DNA of 64,000 bases from Sorangium cellulosum So0157-2 (GCF_000418325.1 NC_021658.1:2294001-2358000), one strand, 5' to 3'; shown: positions 25,038 through 33,607, counted from the first letter of the stretch. A program made the numbers and translations. The notes: generated by a model from the letters alone, not told the origin.

Positions 25038-26353
25038 GGAGTCGGTTCCTCCGGTCGAGCCTCGCCGGCTCGGGGGGTGGGTCGAGCCTCGGCTCGGGGC
25101 GTGGACCGATCGAACAGCTTCACGACCATCTCGGTCCCGATGCCGGTCGCGACCATCCGCTCGCGGCGGTTCGAGAGCAGCGCGCCGAGCCACGGCACCG
25201 CGCCCCCGTCCCCGAGCGGGAGCTCGAGGCCGTCGTCCCGCCGGACGACGAGCTGGACGAACGGACCGGCGTAGTAGCCGAGCCCCTGCAACCGCGCGAG
25301 ATCGTAGACGATCTCGACCTCCGGCCGCGCGCGCGAGAGCGGCTCGCCCACCTCGGCGGCCCAGCGCTCGGCGCGCGCGACGGGCTCCGGACCGAGGCCG
25401 AGCGACCGCACCGCCCCCGCGTAGTCCGCCGCGGCGCGCGGCAAGTCGACGGAGGCCTCGCGCAGGGCCGCCTCCGACGACCCCGGCTCGTGCGCCTTCG
25501 CCCGCTGCGCCAGCGCGTCCGCGTCGAGGCCGCGCGCGCGGAGGCACGCCCGGACCACGCACGTGTCGGAGAGGACCACGCGCAGGCCCGCCGCGCGGAA
25601 GCCGGCGGCGGGCAGCGCGCGGATGAGATCGGCCCAGACGACGAGGTGCTCGAGCAGGGCGCGCCGCTCGCATGCGTCGTCCTCGCTCCGGCCCGGCGAG
25701 CGGGCCGCGGTCACGAGGGCGAACAGGCGGAAGTGCGGCGAGAAGCCGGGGTGCTTCGTCGGCTGCATGCGCAGCACGCGCTGGCTGGCGCAGAGGCGCA
25801 GCGGCTCGCCGCCCCGGGTCTCGCGCCGGCGCCGCGCCGCGTGCAGCGCGAGCCCGGTGGTCGGGTCGGCGGCGACCTCGGCGAAGCGCACCGTCGCGAG
25901 CACGTTGTTCGGCTCGACGCCCGCGCACGCCGTGGCGCCGAGCGGGCCGACCGGCGCGAGATCCACCGCCTCGAAGCCCTCCGCCGCCGCGTACGCCGCC
26001 GCGTCGAAGGCGTGGATGCGCCGGGCGTCCGCGGCCGACGCGTGGGTCATGGGCGCCCGCTCCGCGTGGTCCAGCACCTCGGCGAAGCTCCGCCGCAGCG
26101 CGCGCTGGCGCAGGCCATGGAGCAGCAGCGTGGTCAGCTCGTTGCCCGGCAGGCCCTCCGCGAGCAGCCGATCGATCGGCTGGCCGGCGTGCGCCTCGGC
26201 CGCGCGGCGCGCGATGCGCGACGACAGCTCGCCCGTCTTGCCGCCTTCCGGCGCCCGCGGCCGGCGAGGCGCCTGCGGCCCATGACCGACGGCCTGCTCT
26301 TCGCGCGTGGTGACCGGTGTCGTGAGGTCGTCGTCGGTGGTCGGCGTCGCCAT
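25034..26353 (-). CDS. HisZ/HisRS-like class II aminoacyl-tRNA-synthetase fold protein
   Basis: 439 residues. The core has class II synthetase-like elements resembling ATP phosphoribosyltransferase regulatory subunit HisZ: VLRMQPTKHPGFSPHFRLF (in place of motif 2) and the GLGYYAGPFVQLVVR glycine-rich strand near the end, where HisRS/HisZ have GLGYYTGxxFE. The first ~70 residues are disordered. There is no HisRS anticodon domain and no histidine-biosynthesis gene nearby. I chose MATPTTDDD because GAGGAG sits six bases upstream. Coupled to a GNAT gene and divergent from a MocR-type regulator, it may be a repurposed paralogue that handles an amino acid. Confidence 0.6.
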   Translation of the reverse strand: MATPTTDDDLTTPVTTREEQAVGHGPQAPRRPRAPEGGKTGELSSRIARRAAEAHAGQPIDRLLAEGLPGNELTTLLLHGLRQRALRRSFAEVLDHAERAPMTHASAADARRIHAFDAAAYAAAEGFEAVDLAPVGPLGATACAGVEPNNVLATVRFAEVAADPTTGLALHAARRRRETRGGEPLRLCASQRVLRMQPTKHPGFSPHFRLFALVTAARSPGRSEDDACERRALLEHLVVWADLIRALPAAGFRAAGLRVVLSDTCVVRACLRARGLDADALAQRAKAHEPGSSEAALREASVDLPRAAADYAGAVRSLGLGPEPVARAERWAAEVGEPLSRARPEVEIVYDLARLQGLGYYAGPFVQLVVRRDDGLELPLGDGGAVPWLGALLSNRRERMVATGIGTEMVVKLFDRSTPRAEARPTPRAGEARPEEPTP

Positions 26354-26391
26354 GGCGGGCTCCTCGTCGACACCGTGACCCGGATCTGGCA

Positions 26392-26403
26392 CCCTGGACA
26401 GGG
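26392..26403. promoter_or_regulatory. Short inverted repeat in MocR/HisZ-like divergent promoter
   Basis: CCCTG-GA-CAGGG, a perfect 5-2-5 repeat in the 68-base gap between the divergent starts. MocR regulators normally bind such gaps. The repeat is short and GC-only, so it could be chance. Confidence 0.3.
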
Positions 26404-26421
26404 CCACGGCGGCCGGTTTCG

Positions 26422-28167
26422 ATGGTGCCAGCGCCCCACAGCTCCCACGCTCCCCACGCCTTCCTCCGCCTGGAGCGCGGCGCGCCGGCGACGCTGGCCG
26501 CCCAGCTGGTCGAGCAGCTGCGCCGCGCCGTGCTCGAGGGCGTCCTCCAGCCCGACCACCTGCTCCCGTCGTCGCGCGAACTCGCGCGGGAGCTCGGCGT
26601 GTCGCGCAACACCGTCGCCGCGGCGTACGAGGCGCTGGCCGCGGACGGCACGATCCTGGTCCGCGCGCGCCGGGCGCCGGTCGTGGCGCACGTGCCGGTG
26701 CGCGCGGGGGGGCAGAGCGCCGCCCGCGCCCAGCCCGCGGCGGCCCCGCCGCGGCTGTCCCGCAGCGCGCGGCGCCTCGCGGCGGTGGTGCCTCCCGACC
26801 GGCTCGACGCGCTCCTCGGCGGCCGGCCGCGCTCGCGCCCGTTCGGCGTCGGCCTGCCGGACCTCGAGCTGCTCCCGTGGCGCATCTTCGAGCGGTGCCT
26901 CGCGCGCCGCCTCCGCTCGATGTCGGCCGAGGGCGCGCTCCACCACGATCCGCGGGGCGCGCTGCTGCTCCGGCGCGCGGTGCTCCACCACGCCGCGGTG
27001 GCCCGCGGCGTGCGCGCGACGGTCGACCAGGTCTTCATCACGGAGGGCTCCCAGGGCGCGCTGGACCTCTGCTGCCGCGCGCTGCTCGACCCGGGCGACG
27101 CCGCGTGGGTGGAGGAGTCGGGCCCGCTCGCCCTGCGCGCGGCGGTGCGCATGGCGGGCGCCCGGCCGATCGCGATCCCGGTCGACGACGAGGGGCTGCG
27201 GGTGCACGTCGGCGCGCGCCGGGCGCCGCGCGCGCGGGTCGCGTTCGTGTCGCCGGCCTCCGCGTTCCCCTCCGGCGCGCGGCTCACGCTGCCGCGGCGC
27301 ATCGAGCTCCTGTCCTGGGCCGGCGGGGCGGGCGCGGTGGTCGTCGAGATCGACTACGAGGGCGAGCTGCGGTTCGACGGCTCCCCGCTGCCGTCGCTGC
27401 TCGGCCTCGACGTCGAGGGCGTGAACGACCGCGTGATCCACGTGGGATCGTTCAGCCGCTCGCTGTTCCCGGGCCTGCGGCTCGGCTTCATGATCGTGCC
27501 GCCGGCGCTGGTGCGCGCGGTGGCCCAGGTGCGCGCGGCGTCGACGCGGTCGCCGCCGTACCTGCTGCAGGCCGCGCTCGCCGACTTCATCGACGAGGGG
27601 CATTTCGCGCGCCACCTGCGGAAGCTGAAGCAGGCGACGAGGCGCCGCCGCGACTTCTTGCTCGCGGAGCTCGGGCGCGTCCTGCCGGCCGCGGTCCGGG
27701 TGCGCGCGCCCGCGGGCGGCTCGGTGCTGACGCTGGACCTGCCCGAGGGCTCGGACGACGTGGCGATCGTGAGGGCGCTGGCGGCGCGGGGCGTGGACGC
27801 GATGCCGCTCTCGCGCGGCGCGGCGGGGCGCGCCAGGGCGTCGCGCGCGCCGGGGCTGATCCTGGGGTTCGGCGCGCACGCGGAGCCTGCGCTGGGGGAG
27901 GCGGCGCGGGCGCTCGCGGCGGTGGTGGGCGAGGCGATCGGGGCGGGCGGGCGGCGGGGAGGGGAGGGCGGCGGACCGGAGCGGCTCAGCGGCCGCCGGC
28001 GACGTCGAGGAGGGTGCCGGTGCAGTAGGAGGACTCGCTCGAGGCGAGCCACAGGATGGCGTGCGCGACCTCCTCGGGGGTGCCGGCGCGGCCGAGCGGC
28101 AGGCTCGCCTGGAGCCGCTCGACGCGCCCTGGATCGCCGCCGCTCGCGTGGATGTCGGTCGCGATGA
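26422..28167 (+). CDS. MocR-family (GntR-HTH + aminotransferase-like) regulator lacking the PLP lysine
   Basis: 581 codons. A GntR-type winged helix occupies ~20-90 ([37 protein letters not shown]), followed by a fold-type I aminotransferase domain (~140-500) with ITEGSQGALDLCCRALL and DYEGELRFDGSPLPSL. The Schiff-base motif, normally GTFSKTLxPxLRxGY, reads GSFSRSLFPGLRLGF, so the PLP-binding Lys is Arg. The EDDYD motif reads EIDYE, also losing the Asp that would contact the pyridine nitrogen. The last ~70 residues are Arg-rich and lie antisense to the SDR gene, so the functional end is probably near 27960. It likely regulates the divergent HisZ-like/GNAT pair, perhaps without PLP. Confidence 0.85.
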   Translation: MVPAPHSSHAPHAFLRLERGAPATLAAQLVEQLRRAVLEGVLQPDHLLPSSRELARELGVSRNTVAAAYEALAADGTILVRARRAPVVAHVPVRAGGQSAARAQPAAAPPRLSRSARRLAAVVPPDRLDALLGGRPRSRPFGVGLPDLELLPWRIFERCLARRLRSMSAEGALHHDPRGALLLRRAVLHHAAVARGVRATVDQVFITEGSQGALDLCCRALLDPGDAAWVEESGPLALRAAVRMAGARPIAIPVDDEGLRVHVGARRAPRARVAFVSPASAFPSGARLTLPRRIELLSWAGGAGAVVVEIDYEGELRFDGSPLPSLLGLDVEGVNDRVIHVGSFSRSLFPGLRLGFMIVPPALVRAVAQVRAASTRSPPYLLQAALADFIDEGHFARHLRKLKQATRRRRDFLLAELGRVLPAAVRVRAPAGGSVLTLDLPEGSDDVAIVRALAARGVDAMPLSRGAAGRARASRAPGLILGFGAHAEPALGEAARALAAVVGEAIGAGGRRGGEGGGPERLSGRRRRRGGCRCSRRTRSRRATGWRARPPRGCRRGRAAGSPGAARRALDRRRSRGCRSR

Positions 28168-28732
28168 TCCCGGGCCGCACGGCGTTGACCCGGATGCCCT
28201 CCGCGGCGACCTCCCTGGCGAGGCCGATCGTGAGCGTGTCGACGGCGGCCTTCGAGGCTGCGTAATCGATGTACTCGCCCGGGGAGCCGAGCTGCGACGC
28301 CCTCGACGAGACGTTCACGATGGCGCCGCCCGCGCCGCCGCGGCGCGTGGACATGCGCCGGACCGCCTCGCGCGCGCACAGGAAGCTGCCGACGACGTTG
28401 GTGGCGAGGATGCGCTGCACGCGCGCCGCGGTCATGTCCTCGAGGCGCGCTTGTCGGTCGAGCACGCCGGCGTTGTTCACGAGCGCCGTGACCGGGCCGA
28501 GGGCGGCGTCGACGGTCTGGAACAGGCGCACGACGTCGTCTTCGGCGCTCACGTCGGCGGCGATCGCGAGGGCGGCGCCGCCGCGGCCGCGGATCTCGTC
28601 GACGACGCTGGCGGCGGCGCCCTCGTCGCGCAGGTAGCTCACGGCGACCGCGTAGCCGCGCCGGGCGGCGAGCAGCGCGGTGGCGGCGCCGATCCCGCGG
28701 CTGCCGCCCGTGACGATCATGATCCCGGCCAT
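27986..28732 (-). CDS. Short-chain dehydrogenase/reductase (SDR)
   Basis: 248 residues of classical SDR: cofactor motif VTGGSRGIGAATA (TGxxxGIG), NNAGV, catalytic Ser in IVNVSSRAS, and Tyr/Lys in IDYAASKAAVD (YxxxK). The C-terminus (YCTGTLLDVAGGR) resembles FabG-like oxidoreductases that use NADP(H). An Arg directly after the third strand position (SYLRDEG) favours NADP. Substrate unknown. It overlaps the MocR tail on the other strand by ~180 bases. Confidence 0.9.
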   Translation of the reverse strand: MAGIMIVTGGSRGIGAATALLAARRGYAVAVSYLRDEGAAASVVDEIRGRGGAALAIAADVSAEDDVVRLFQTVDAALGPVTALVNNAGVLDRQARLEDMTAARVQRILATNVVGSFLCAREAVRRMSTRRGGAGGAIVNVSSRASQLGSPGEYIDYAASKAAVDTLTIGLAREVAAEGIRVNAVRPGIIATDIHASGGDPGRVERLQASLPLGRAGTPEEVAHAILWLASSESSYCTGTLLDVAGGR

Positions 28733-28865
28733 GGCGGGAGGTTAGCGCGGGTCGGCGGCGAGGGCGGCGCGTCGCCGGCGAGAGCGGCGCGTCGCCGGGG
28801 CCGCCGGCGCGCTAGACTCGCGCCGGGCCGCCGTGCTCCTCGCGCGCGCCGCGCCCGCTGTCTCG

Positions 28866-29612
28866 ATGGCTTCGATCCGCCTCCACGCCGCCGCTGTCCT
28901 CGCCGTCCTCTCGTCCGCGTGCGCCGGCCCGGTCACGACGGCGCCGCCGGCGACGGCGCCGCCGGCCGGCTCGGCCGCTCCGCAGGCGCCCTCGGTCGCT
29001 CCGCCGGCCGGAGCGGCTGCCCCTCCGCGGCGCGCGCCTCCGGCCGGCGCGCCCGGGGCGCGGCCTGGCGCCGTCGCGGCCGCGAGCGCGGAGCCCGCCT
29101 GGACGCCGCCGATCGTGCACACGCTGGCCGTGTTCACGGTGACCCGCAGCGTGGAGGCGGTGCTGTGGCCCGATCCGTTCGCCGACTTCCGCCTGGAGCG
29201 CTGGGGGTACCACTACGGCGAGGCGTTCACGAAGCCGCCGCTCTTCGACGCCGATCAGCCCGCGTTTCGGTGGGATCACGACCCGTGGCCGATCAACGTG
29301 ATCGGCCACGCCCTGCTCGGGAGCGAGATCTACTTCAGGGCGCGGAGCTGCCGCTTCGGCGTGCCGGCCGCGGTCGCCTTCGCCATCGCCGGCACCCACC
29401 TCTGGGAGTACGGCTACGAGGCCAACGGCGTCCGCCCCTCGGCGCTCGATCTCGTCTACACGCCCCTCGCCGGGGCGCTCCTCGGGGAGCTCCGCCATGC
29501 GACGTGGCGCGCGGCGGGGAGCATCGAGAGCGCGCCGGCGCGCGTGCTGGTGCGCGCGCTCGTGGATCCGTTCGGCGAGATCGAGCGGGGGGCCGGGGTG
29601 TTCGACTGCTAG
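28866..29612 (+). CDS. DUF3943 lipoprotein
   Basis: About 248 residues: signal peptide with lipobox (VLSSAC), a ~65-residue Pro/Ala/Gly-rich linker, then a DUF3943 domain with DPWPINVIGHALLGSEIYF, FAIAGTHLWEYGYEA and DLVYTPLAGALLGE. DUF3943 proteins are envelope-associated with no known activity. I used the ATG giving MASIRLHAAAVLAV; an earlier ATG extends the N-terminus by 11 residues. Monocistronic by context. Confidence 0.8.
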   Translation: MASIRLHAAAVLAVLSSACAGPVTTAPPATAPPAGSAAPQAPSVAPPAGAAAPPRRAPPAGAPGARPGAVAAASAEPAWTPPIVHTLAVFTVTRSVEAVLWPDPFADFRLERWGYHYGEAFTKPPLFDADQPAFRWDHDPWPINVIGHALLGSEIYFRARSCRFGVPAAVAFAIAGTHLWEYGYEANGVRPSALDLVYTPLAGALLGELRHATWRAAGSIESAPARVLVRALVDPFGEIERGAGVFDC

Positions 29613-29693
29613 CGCCGAACGCACCCGCGGTGCCTCTTGCATTTGCCAGAGGCTTCCATCGTTAACCTTGAAAGCCCGAGGACAAAGGAAGAA

Positions 29694-29766
29694 AAGCCAC
29701 GGAGGGCACAGAGAAGAGGATGGGAAAGATCTCGTTTCTTTCTCTCGCCTCTGTGCCTCTGTGGTT
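29694..29766. repeat. MITE-like inverted repeat (CCACGGAGG...CCTCTGTGG type)
   Basis: A left arm reading AAGCCACGGAGGGCACAGAG and a right arm reading CCTCTGTGCCTCTGTGGTT pair imperfectly around an AGATCT centre, a potential hairpin of ~30 pairs. Repeats with CACAGAG/CTCTGTG arms are scattered in many environmental bacterial genomes. It sits in the 327-base gap 29613-29939, which is clearly less GC-rich than its surroundings. No other feature is visible there. Confidence 0.7.
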
Positions 29767-29939
29767 CAATCTTCTCATCGAAGACGTGGCCCGCGCGCCG
29801 ACGGTATCGTCGTGCGAAGCGCCACTCCCTAGCCATCGATGCGGCGAAATCGTCTCGCCGAGGACCGGCGCTTGCTGGTGGAAAATTCGACTGCGGCTCG
29901 TGTAGCATGTGACAAACGCAGGACGCATCGAGGCAGTGC

Positions 29940-30605
29940 ATGGAACATCTACCGAAGCTCGTAGAAGGTCTTGCGACGCTGCTCTGGCCGATCGTCGTAC
30001 TGTTCGTCGTCGTGCGGTTTCAGCCGGTCCTCGCAGAGCTGATCCAGTCCGCGAAGTCGCGCCGGTTCACCGTCAAGGTGGCCGGCAACGAATTGACGAT
30101 GGAGGAGGTTCGGGAGCAACAGAGCAGCCTCCTCGCCGAGCTTCAAGAGCGGTTGACCGCTGTTGAACGTCAGCTGAAGGTAACAGAGGTAGCGCGCGCA
30201 GATGGCGCGAATGACATCGCGCCGCCACCTCGCAAGAAGACGGGGGCGATCCTTTGGGTCGATGACAATCCGCGCAACAACAGCCTCCTCGCGGAAATGT
30301 TGATGCGCAAAGGAAAGAAGGTTGACGTCGCGACGTCCACGGACGGAGGGCTCGAGCTGCTGTCCCGGCGGGCGTATGACGTCGTCATCACCGACATGGG
30401 TCGCCTCGAACGAGGTCGATATGTCGAAGATGCCGGGGTCGTCCTCACGAGGGCGATTCGAAGTAAGAGCGAGGATATCCCTGTCGTTGTCTTCTGCGGC
30501 GAGGCGAAGGCCCAGAAGTACCACGAGGAAGCCCTCGCCGCAGGGGCGAAGGTAATTACGACCTCCAGCGTTGACCTCCTCGGAGCGGTGGAGCAGTTGT
30601 CGTAG
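29940..30605 (+). CDS. Membrane-anchored receiver-domain protein
   Basis: 221 residues: an N-terminal membrane helix (ATLLWPIVVLFVVVRF), a region with coiled-coil character (~50-90, VREQQSSLLAELQERLTAVE), then a receiver-like domain starting GAILWVDDNPRNNSLLAEML with the phosphoacceptor candidate in YDVVITDMGR and a later VVVFCGEAKA. No output domain follows. Base composition is lower in GC than neighbouring genes and it directly follows the MITE-like repeat, both suggesting acquisition. Stand-alone WVDDNPxNN receivers on a membrane helix are unusual; the partner kinase is not in the neighbourhood. Confidence 0.75.
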   Translation: MEHLPKLVEGLATLLWPIVVLFVVVRFQPVLAELIQSAKSRRFTVKVAGNELTMEEVREQQSSLLAELQERLTAVERQLKVTEVARADGANDIAPPPRKKTGAILWVDDNPRNNSLLAEMLMRKGKKVDVATSTDGGLELLSRRAYDVVITDMGRLERGRYVEDAGVVLTRAIRSKSEDIPVVVFCGEAKAQKYHEEALAAGAKVITTSSVDLLGAVEQLS

Positions 30606-30670
30606 CGAAGCGCATCGAGCGCCTACGCGGCCCTTGACTTCGGGCTCCCCTTGCGACCTCCTGGTCTCTC

Positions 30671-31072
30671 ATGAGCGATCCGAGCGAGCGCCACCCGGTG
30701 CGCGTGATCCCCGTCGACGACTACCGCCTGACGGTGGAGCGCAGCGATCACGGCTCGTGCATCCGGCTGGTCGATCGCGCCGGCGCGGAGCCGCTGCGGA
30801 TCGAGCTGCGGCCCGAGGGTCCGGTGCTGGTCCTCGGCAGCGGCCTCTCGATCGCCGTGGCCGGCGATCTGCAGTTCGCGGCCGAGCGCGTGGCCATCCA
30901 CGCCCGCGAGGGCATCGAGCTGCACAGCGGCGGCGACACGGTGCTGCGCAGCGAGGGCGATCTGGTCAGCGAGGCGCGCGAGCAGCGGCTCAGCGCCCGG
31001 CGCGGCGACGTGCGGGTCGAGGCCAACGACGACGTGAAGCTGCTCGGCGAGCGCATCCGCCTCAACTGCTGA
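30671..31072 (+). CDS. Beta-repeat protein resembling VgrG C-terminal extensions
   Basis: 133 residues with no signal peptide. From ~residue 50 to the end the sequence repeats a short beta pattern (SIAVAGDLQFAAERVAIHAR, EGIELHSGGDTVLRSEGDLV, RGDVRVEANDDVKLLGERIR) like the needle/beta-prism extensions of T6SS VgrG and phage spike proteins. It could be a spike-like adaptor for a secretion system whose other genes lie elsewhere. It is 85 bases ahead of a membrane protein gene on the same strand. Family assignment is uncertain. Confidence 0.55.
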   Translation: MSDPSERHPVRVIPVDDYRLTVERSDHGSCIRLVDRAGAEPLRIELRPEGPVLVLGSGLSIAVAGDLQFAAERVAIHAREGIELHSGGDTVLRSEGDLVSEAREQRLSARRGDVRVEANDDVKLLGERIRLNC

Positions 31073-31157
31073 AACGGCCGCCCAGCCGAGGCCGCTGCGC
31101 CCCGAACCAGCGCGGGGGCCTGGCCGGCGCGCCTGCCACCCTCGGAGGAGCATCGGC

Positions 31158-32516
31158 GTGAGCGACGTCAACAACCGCATCGCGGGAGGCTTGAAGCGGC
31201 GGCCCTGGATCGGCGTCGCACTCGGGCTGATCGCCGGCGTCACGCTCGGCGTGCTCTCGGTCCGGGCGTGGCAGCGGGCGGCGGCGTTCGGGGACGCGCC
31301 GGTGCGGCTCAGCGCGGCGGAGGCGCTGCGCCGCGCGCGGACGGAGGCTGTGTGGGTGGAGCTGACCGACGCGCAGTTCTCGTGCGAAGGGAGCGCGGAG
31401 CTCGCGGGCACGCGGTACGGTCGTCTGCTCGCGCCCTCGCTCGGCGAGGTCGTGGCCCTGGTGCGCGCGGACGGGCCGCTGTGTCCGCCGCCCGATCAGC
31501 CGCTCGCGGGCGCCTTCGACGCGCCGACGGGCCGACAGCGCTCCTTGCTTGTGGACCGGGGGCTGCCCGAGGCTGCCGACGAGGACGCGCTCGTGCTGTC
31601 GCTCGGCGACGGTCCGCGCAAGGCGCGCGTCGATGCCTGGACCTTGCTCGGCCTCGCCGCGATGTGCTTCGCGATCGGGTCCCTGGGCTTCGTCCTCCGC
31701 CGCGCCGACGCGCAGGCCGCGCGGCGGGCCGCGGCCGCCCTGCCGCTCGCGGAGCTCCGGCGGCGCCTCGACCGGGACGCGCTGCGGATCCGGCCGCGCT
31801 ATCTCCTGATCGCCCTCGCGAGCGTGGTCCTCCTCGCGCCGCTCAACGGCGCGCTGATGGCGATCGCCGGCGTGGCCGCGGTCCAGATCGCGCGCGACGT
31901 GCTCGCGCAGCCGGACCGCTGGGCCGCCGCCGAGCCGGTCGCCGTCGACGGCCTCGTCTCCGTGGCGCCTCACGGCCACACCGCCTGGACCGACGACTAT
32001 CTCACCGATGTGGTCGTGAGCTTCCGCGCCGACGGGGAGGAACACGAGGTGAGCTATCTGGTCGCCTGGGCGCCGGAAGTGTTGCCGGACATCGAGGTGC
32101 GGAGGAGCGGAGACGAGCTCATGACGAGCGCGGAGCCCGCCCTGAGGACACCGCGGCTGCTGATCGCGGCAGGGAGCGCGGGGTTCGCCGCCGTCCTGCT
32201 GGTGCTGGGTGTCAAGCTGGTGGGCGAGACCTGGTCGAAGCTCCGCGCCCTGCGCCGCGCTGCGAGCTCCCCCGAAGTCGTGCTGATCCCGCTGCGCGAC
32301 CTCCGGGAGAAGCGTCACAACGGCGTCGTCGTCGGATGGGAATGCGAGTACCTGAACGCGCGGGGGGAGGTGCGCCGCGAGGAGTTCAACTACCGCGATC
32401 CTCCCGCGCTCGACGACGCGGGGGCACACGCGCTCGCCGTCCGCCCGCGCGGCGCGCCGGGCGCCGAGCCGATCGTGGTGGCCACGGACGGCTACCCGTT
32501 CCGCCTCGATCCCTGA
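31158..32516 (+). CDS. Hypothetical multi-pass membrane protein
   Basis: 452 residues with helices at ~18-35 (IGVALGLIAGVTLGVLSVR), ~165-185 (LLGLAAMCFAIGSLGFVL), ~217-245 (a double hydrophobic stretch LLIALASVVLLAPLNGAL) and ~337-357 (AAGSAGFAAVLLVLGVKL). The segments between are soluble, with two beta-rich parts (VDGLVSVAPHGHTAWTDDYL; VVGWECEYLNARGEVRREEF). No catalytic motif is visible and I do not recognise a family. A GGAGG lies 12 bases ahead of the start. It may be cotranscribed with the preceding beta-repeat gene. Confidence 0.7.
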   Translation: MSDVNNRIAGGLKRRPWIGVALGLIAGVTLGVLSVRAWQRAAAFGDAPVRLSAAEALRRARTEAVWVELTDAQFSCEGSAELAGTRYGRLLAPSLGEVVALVRADGPLCPPPDQPLAGAFDAPTGRQRSLLVDRGLPEAADEDALVLSLGDGPRKARVDAWTLLGLAAMCFAIGSLGFVLRRADAQAARRAAAALPLAELRRRLDRDALRIRPRYLLIALASVVLLAPLNGALMAIAGVAAVQIARDVLAQPDRWAAAEPVAVDGLVSVAPHGHTAWTDDYLTDVVVSFRADGEEHEVSYLVAWAPEVLPDIEVRRSGDELMTSAEPALRTPRLLIAAGSAGFAAVLLVLGVKLVGETWSKLRALRRAASSPEVVLIPLRDLREKRHNGVVVGWECEYLNARGEVRREEFNYRDPPALDDAGAHALAVRPRGAPGAEPIVVATDGYPFRLDP

Positions 32517-32755
32517 AGCAGGGGTGAGGTCGCCCGAGCGCGCGGCCTCGGTCCCGCCCGGCGCTCCTGGGCGGCGGGGCCGGGGCGGTCGTGCGCTCCC
32601 CTGGCCGCGCCAGGGACAGGGGAGCGCCCGCCCGGGTGTCCCCGGCGCGTCCCCCCGCGTCCCTGCCAGCGGCCTCGGCGTCCCTGGCCCGCTCGCTCGT
32701 GTCCCTGGCGCCGGCATCCATGTCCCTGGCGGCAGCTCCCTCGGTCGTGTCCGGC

Positions 32756-32860
32756 GCGGTCGCTGTCCCGGCCGGCGCGGTCCTTGTCCCAGCCGGCGCG
32801 GTCCTTGTCCCAGCCGGCGCGGCCGCTGTCCCAGCCGGCGCGGCCCTTGTCCCTGCCGGA
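32756..32860. repeat. Tandem repeat, five units of 21 bases
   Basis: Five near-identical 21-base units beginning GCGGTCCTTGTCCCAGCCGG. The flanking 32517-32755 holds looser copies of GTCCCTGGCG. On the minus strand each unit reads as a GWDKDRA-like heptapeptide, on the plus strand as VPAGAVL-like. No reading frame through it shows a start or family match, so I treat it as non-coding. The whole 399-base gap before the YkgJ-like gene contains nothing else. Confidence 0.8.
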
Positions 32861-32915
32861 CGATTCCCTGTCCCTGGCGGGGGCGCCGGGGGGCTCGGGT
32901 GCTAGAACCCGGCGC

Positions 32916-33458
32916 GTGACTCCCCAGCCGCTCGATCGCCTCCGCGAGCTCTTCGCCAAGGTCGACGCGTTCTTCGCGAGCGCGAGCGCGCGCCACGGCG
33001 GGCGGATGGCGTGCGCGACGGGGTGCAGCGACTGCTGCCGGCGGCGGTTCTCGGTGACGTCGATCGAGGCCGACGCCCTCCGCGAGGCGCTCGCGGCGCT
33101 CCCCGAGGCCGAACGCGCGGCGCTCGCCGGCCGCGCGCGAGCGGGCGATCCCGGCGTGTGCCCGGCGCTCGACGGGGAGGGGAGGTGCGCGCTCTACGCG
33201 GCCCGGCCGCTCATCTGCCGCACGCACGGCCTGCCGATCCGGTTCGCGCCGTCCGGCGGGCGCGCCCTGCCGGTCCTCGACGCGTGCCCGAAGAACTTCG
33301 TCGGCGAGGACCTCCATGCCATCGAGGCGTCGTCGGTCCTGGATCAGACGACGCTCTCGACGGTGCTGGCCGCCCTCGACATGGCGCACGCCGACGCGGC
33401 CGGGCTGCCGCGCGGGCAGCGCGCCGCGATCGCCTCGGTGCTCTCGGGCGAGGGCTGA
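32916..33458 (+). CDS. YkgJ-family cysteine-cluster protein
   Basis: 180 residues from a GTG. The cysteine pattern CATGCSDCC, later CPAL..GRCALYAARPLICRTHG, and a final DACPKNF is that of the YkgJ/Fe-S or zinc cluster family (putative CxxxCxxC metal centre). Function is unknown; the cluster may be structural or redox-active. An in-frame ATG further upstream would translate the 21-base tandem repeat (SLSQPARPLSQPARP) into the N-terminus; I judged that unlikely because family members begin shortly before the first helix (LDRLRELFAKVDAFF). Confidence 0.78.
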   Translation: MTPQPLDRLRELFAKVDAFFASASARHGGRMACATGCSDCCRRRFSVTSIEADALREALAALPEAERAALAGRARAGDPGVCPALDGEGRCALYAARPLICRTHGLPIRFAPSGGRALPVLDACPKNFVGEDLHAIEASSVLDQTTLSTVLAALDMAHADAAGLPRGQRAAIASVLSGEG

Positions 33459-33607
33459 CGCGCTACGTTCAAATTCGGCGACACTCGATTCGTTCGCAGG
33501 AAAGCGCCGGGGGTCGTTCCTTGTTGTCCGGCTCGCCTTGTGCTCCGCTGGGAAACGCAGGGCGGGCCGGGCGCCCTCGCGTGCGTGAGCTGCGGAGGGA
33601 CCAAGGG

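Noticed and set aside
28742..28800. Two near-copies of a 21-base GC unit between SDR and DUF3943 genes
   Set aside because: Only two units, and such duplications are expected by chance in this composition.
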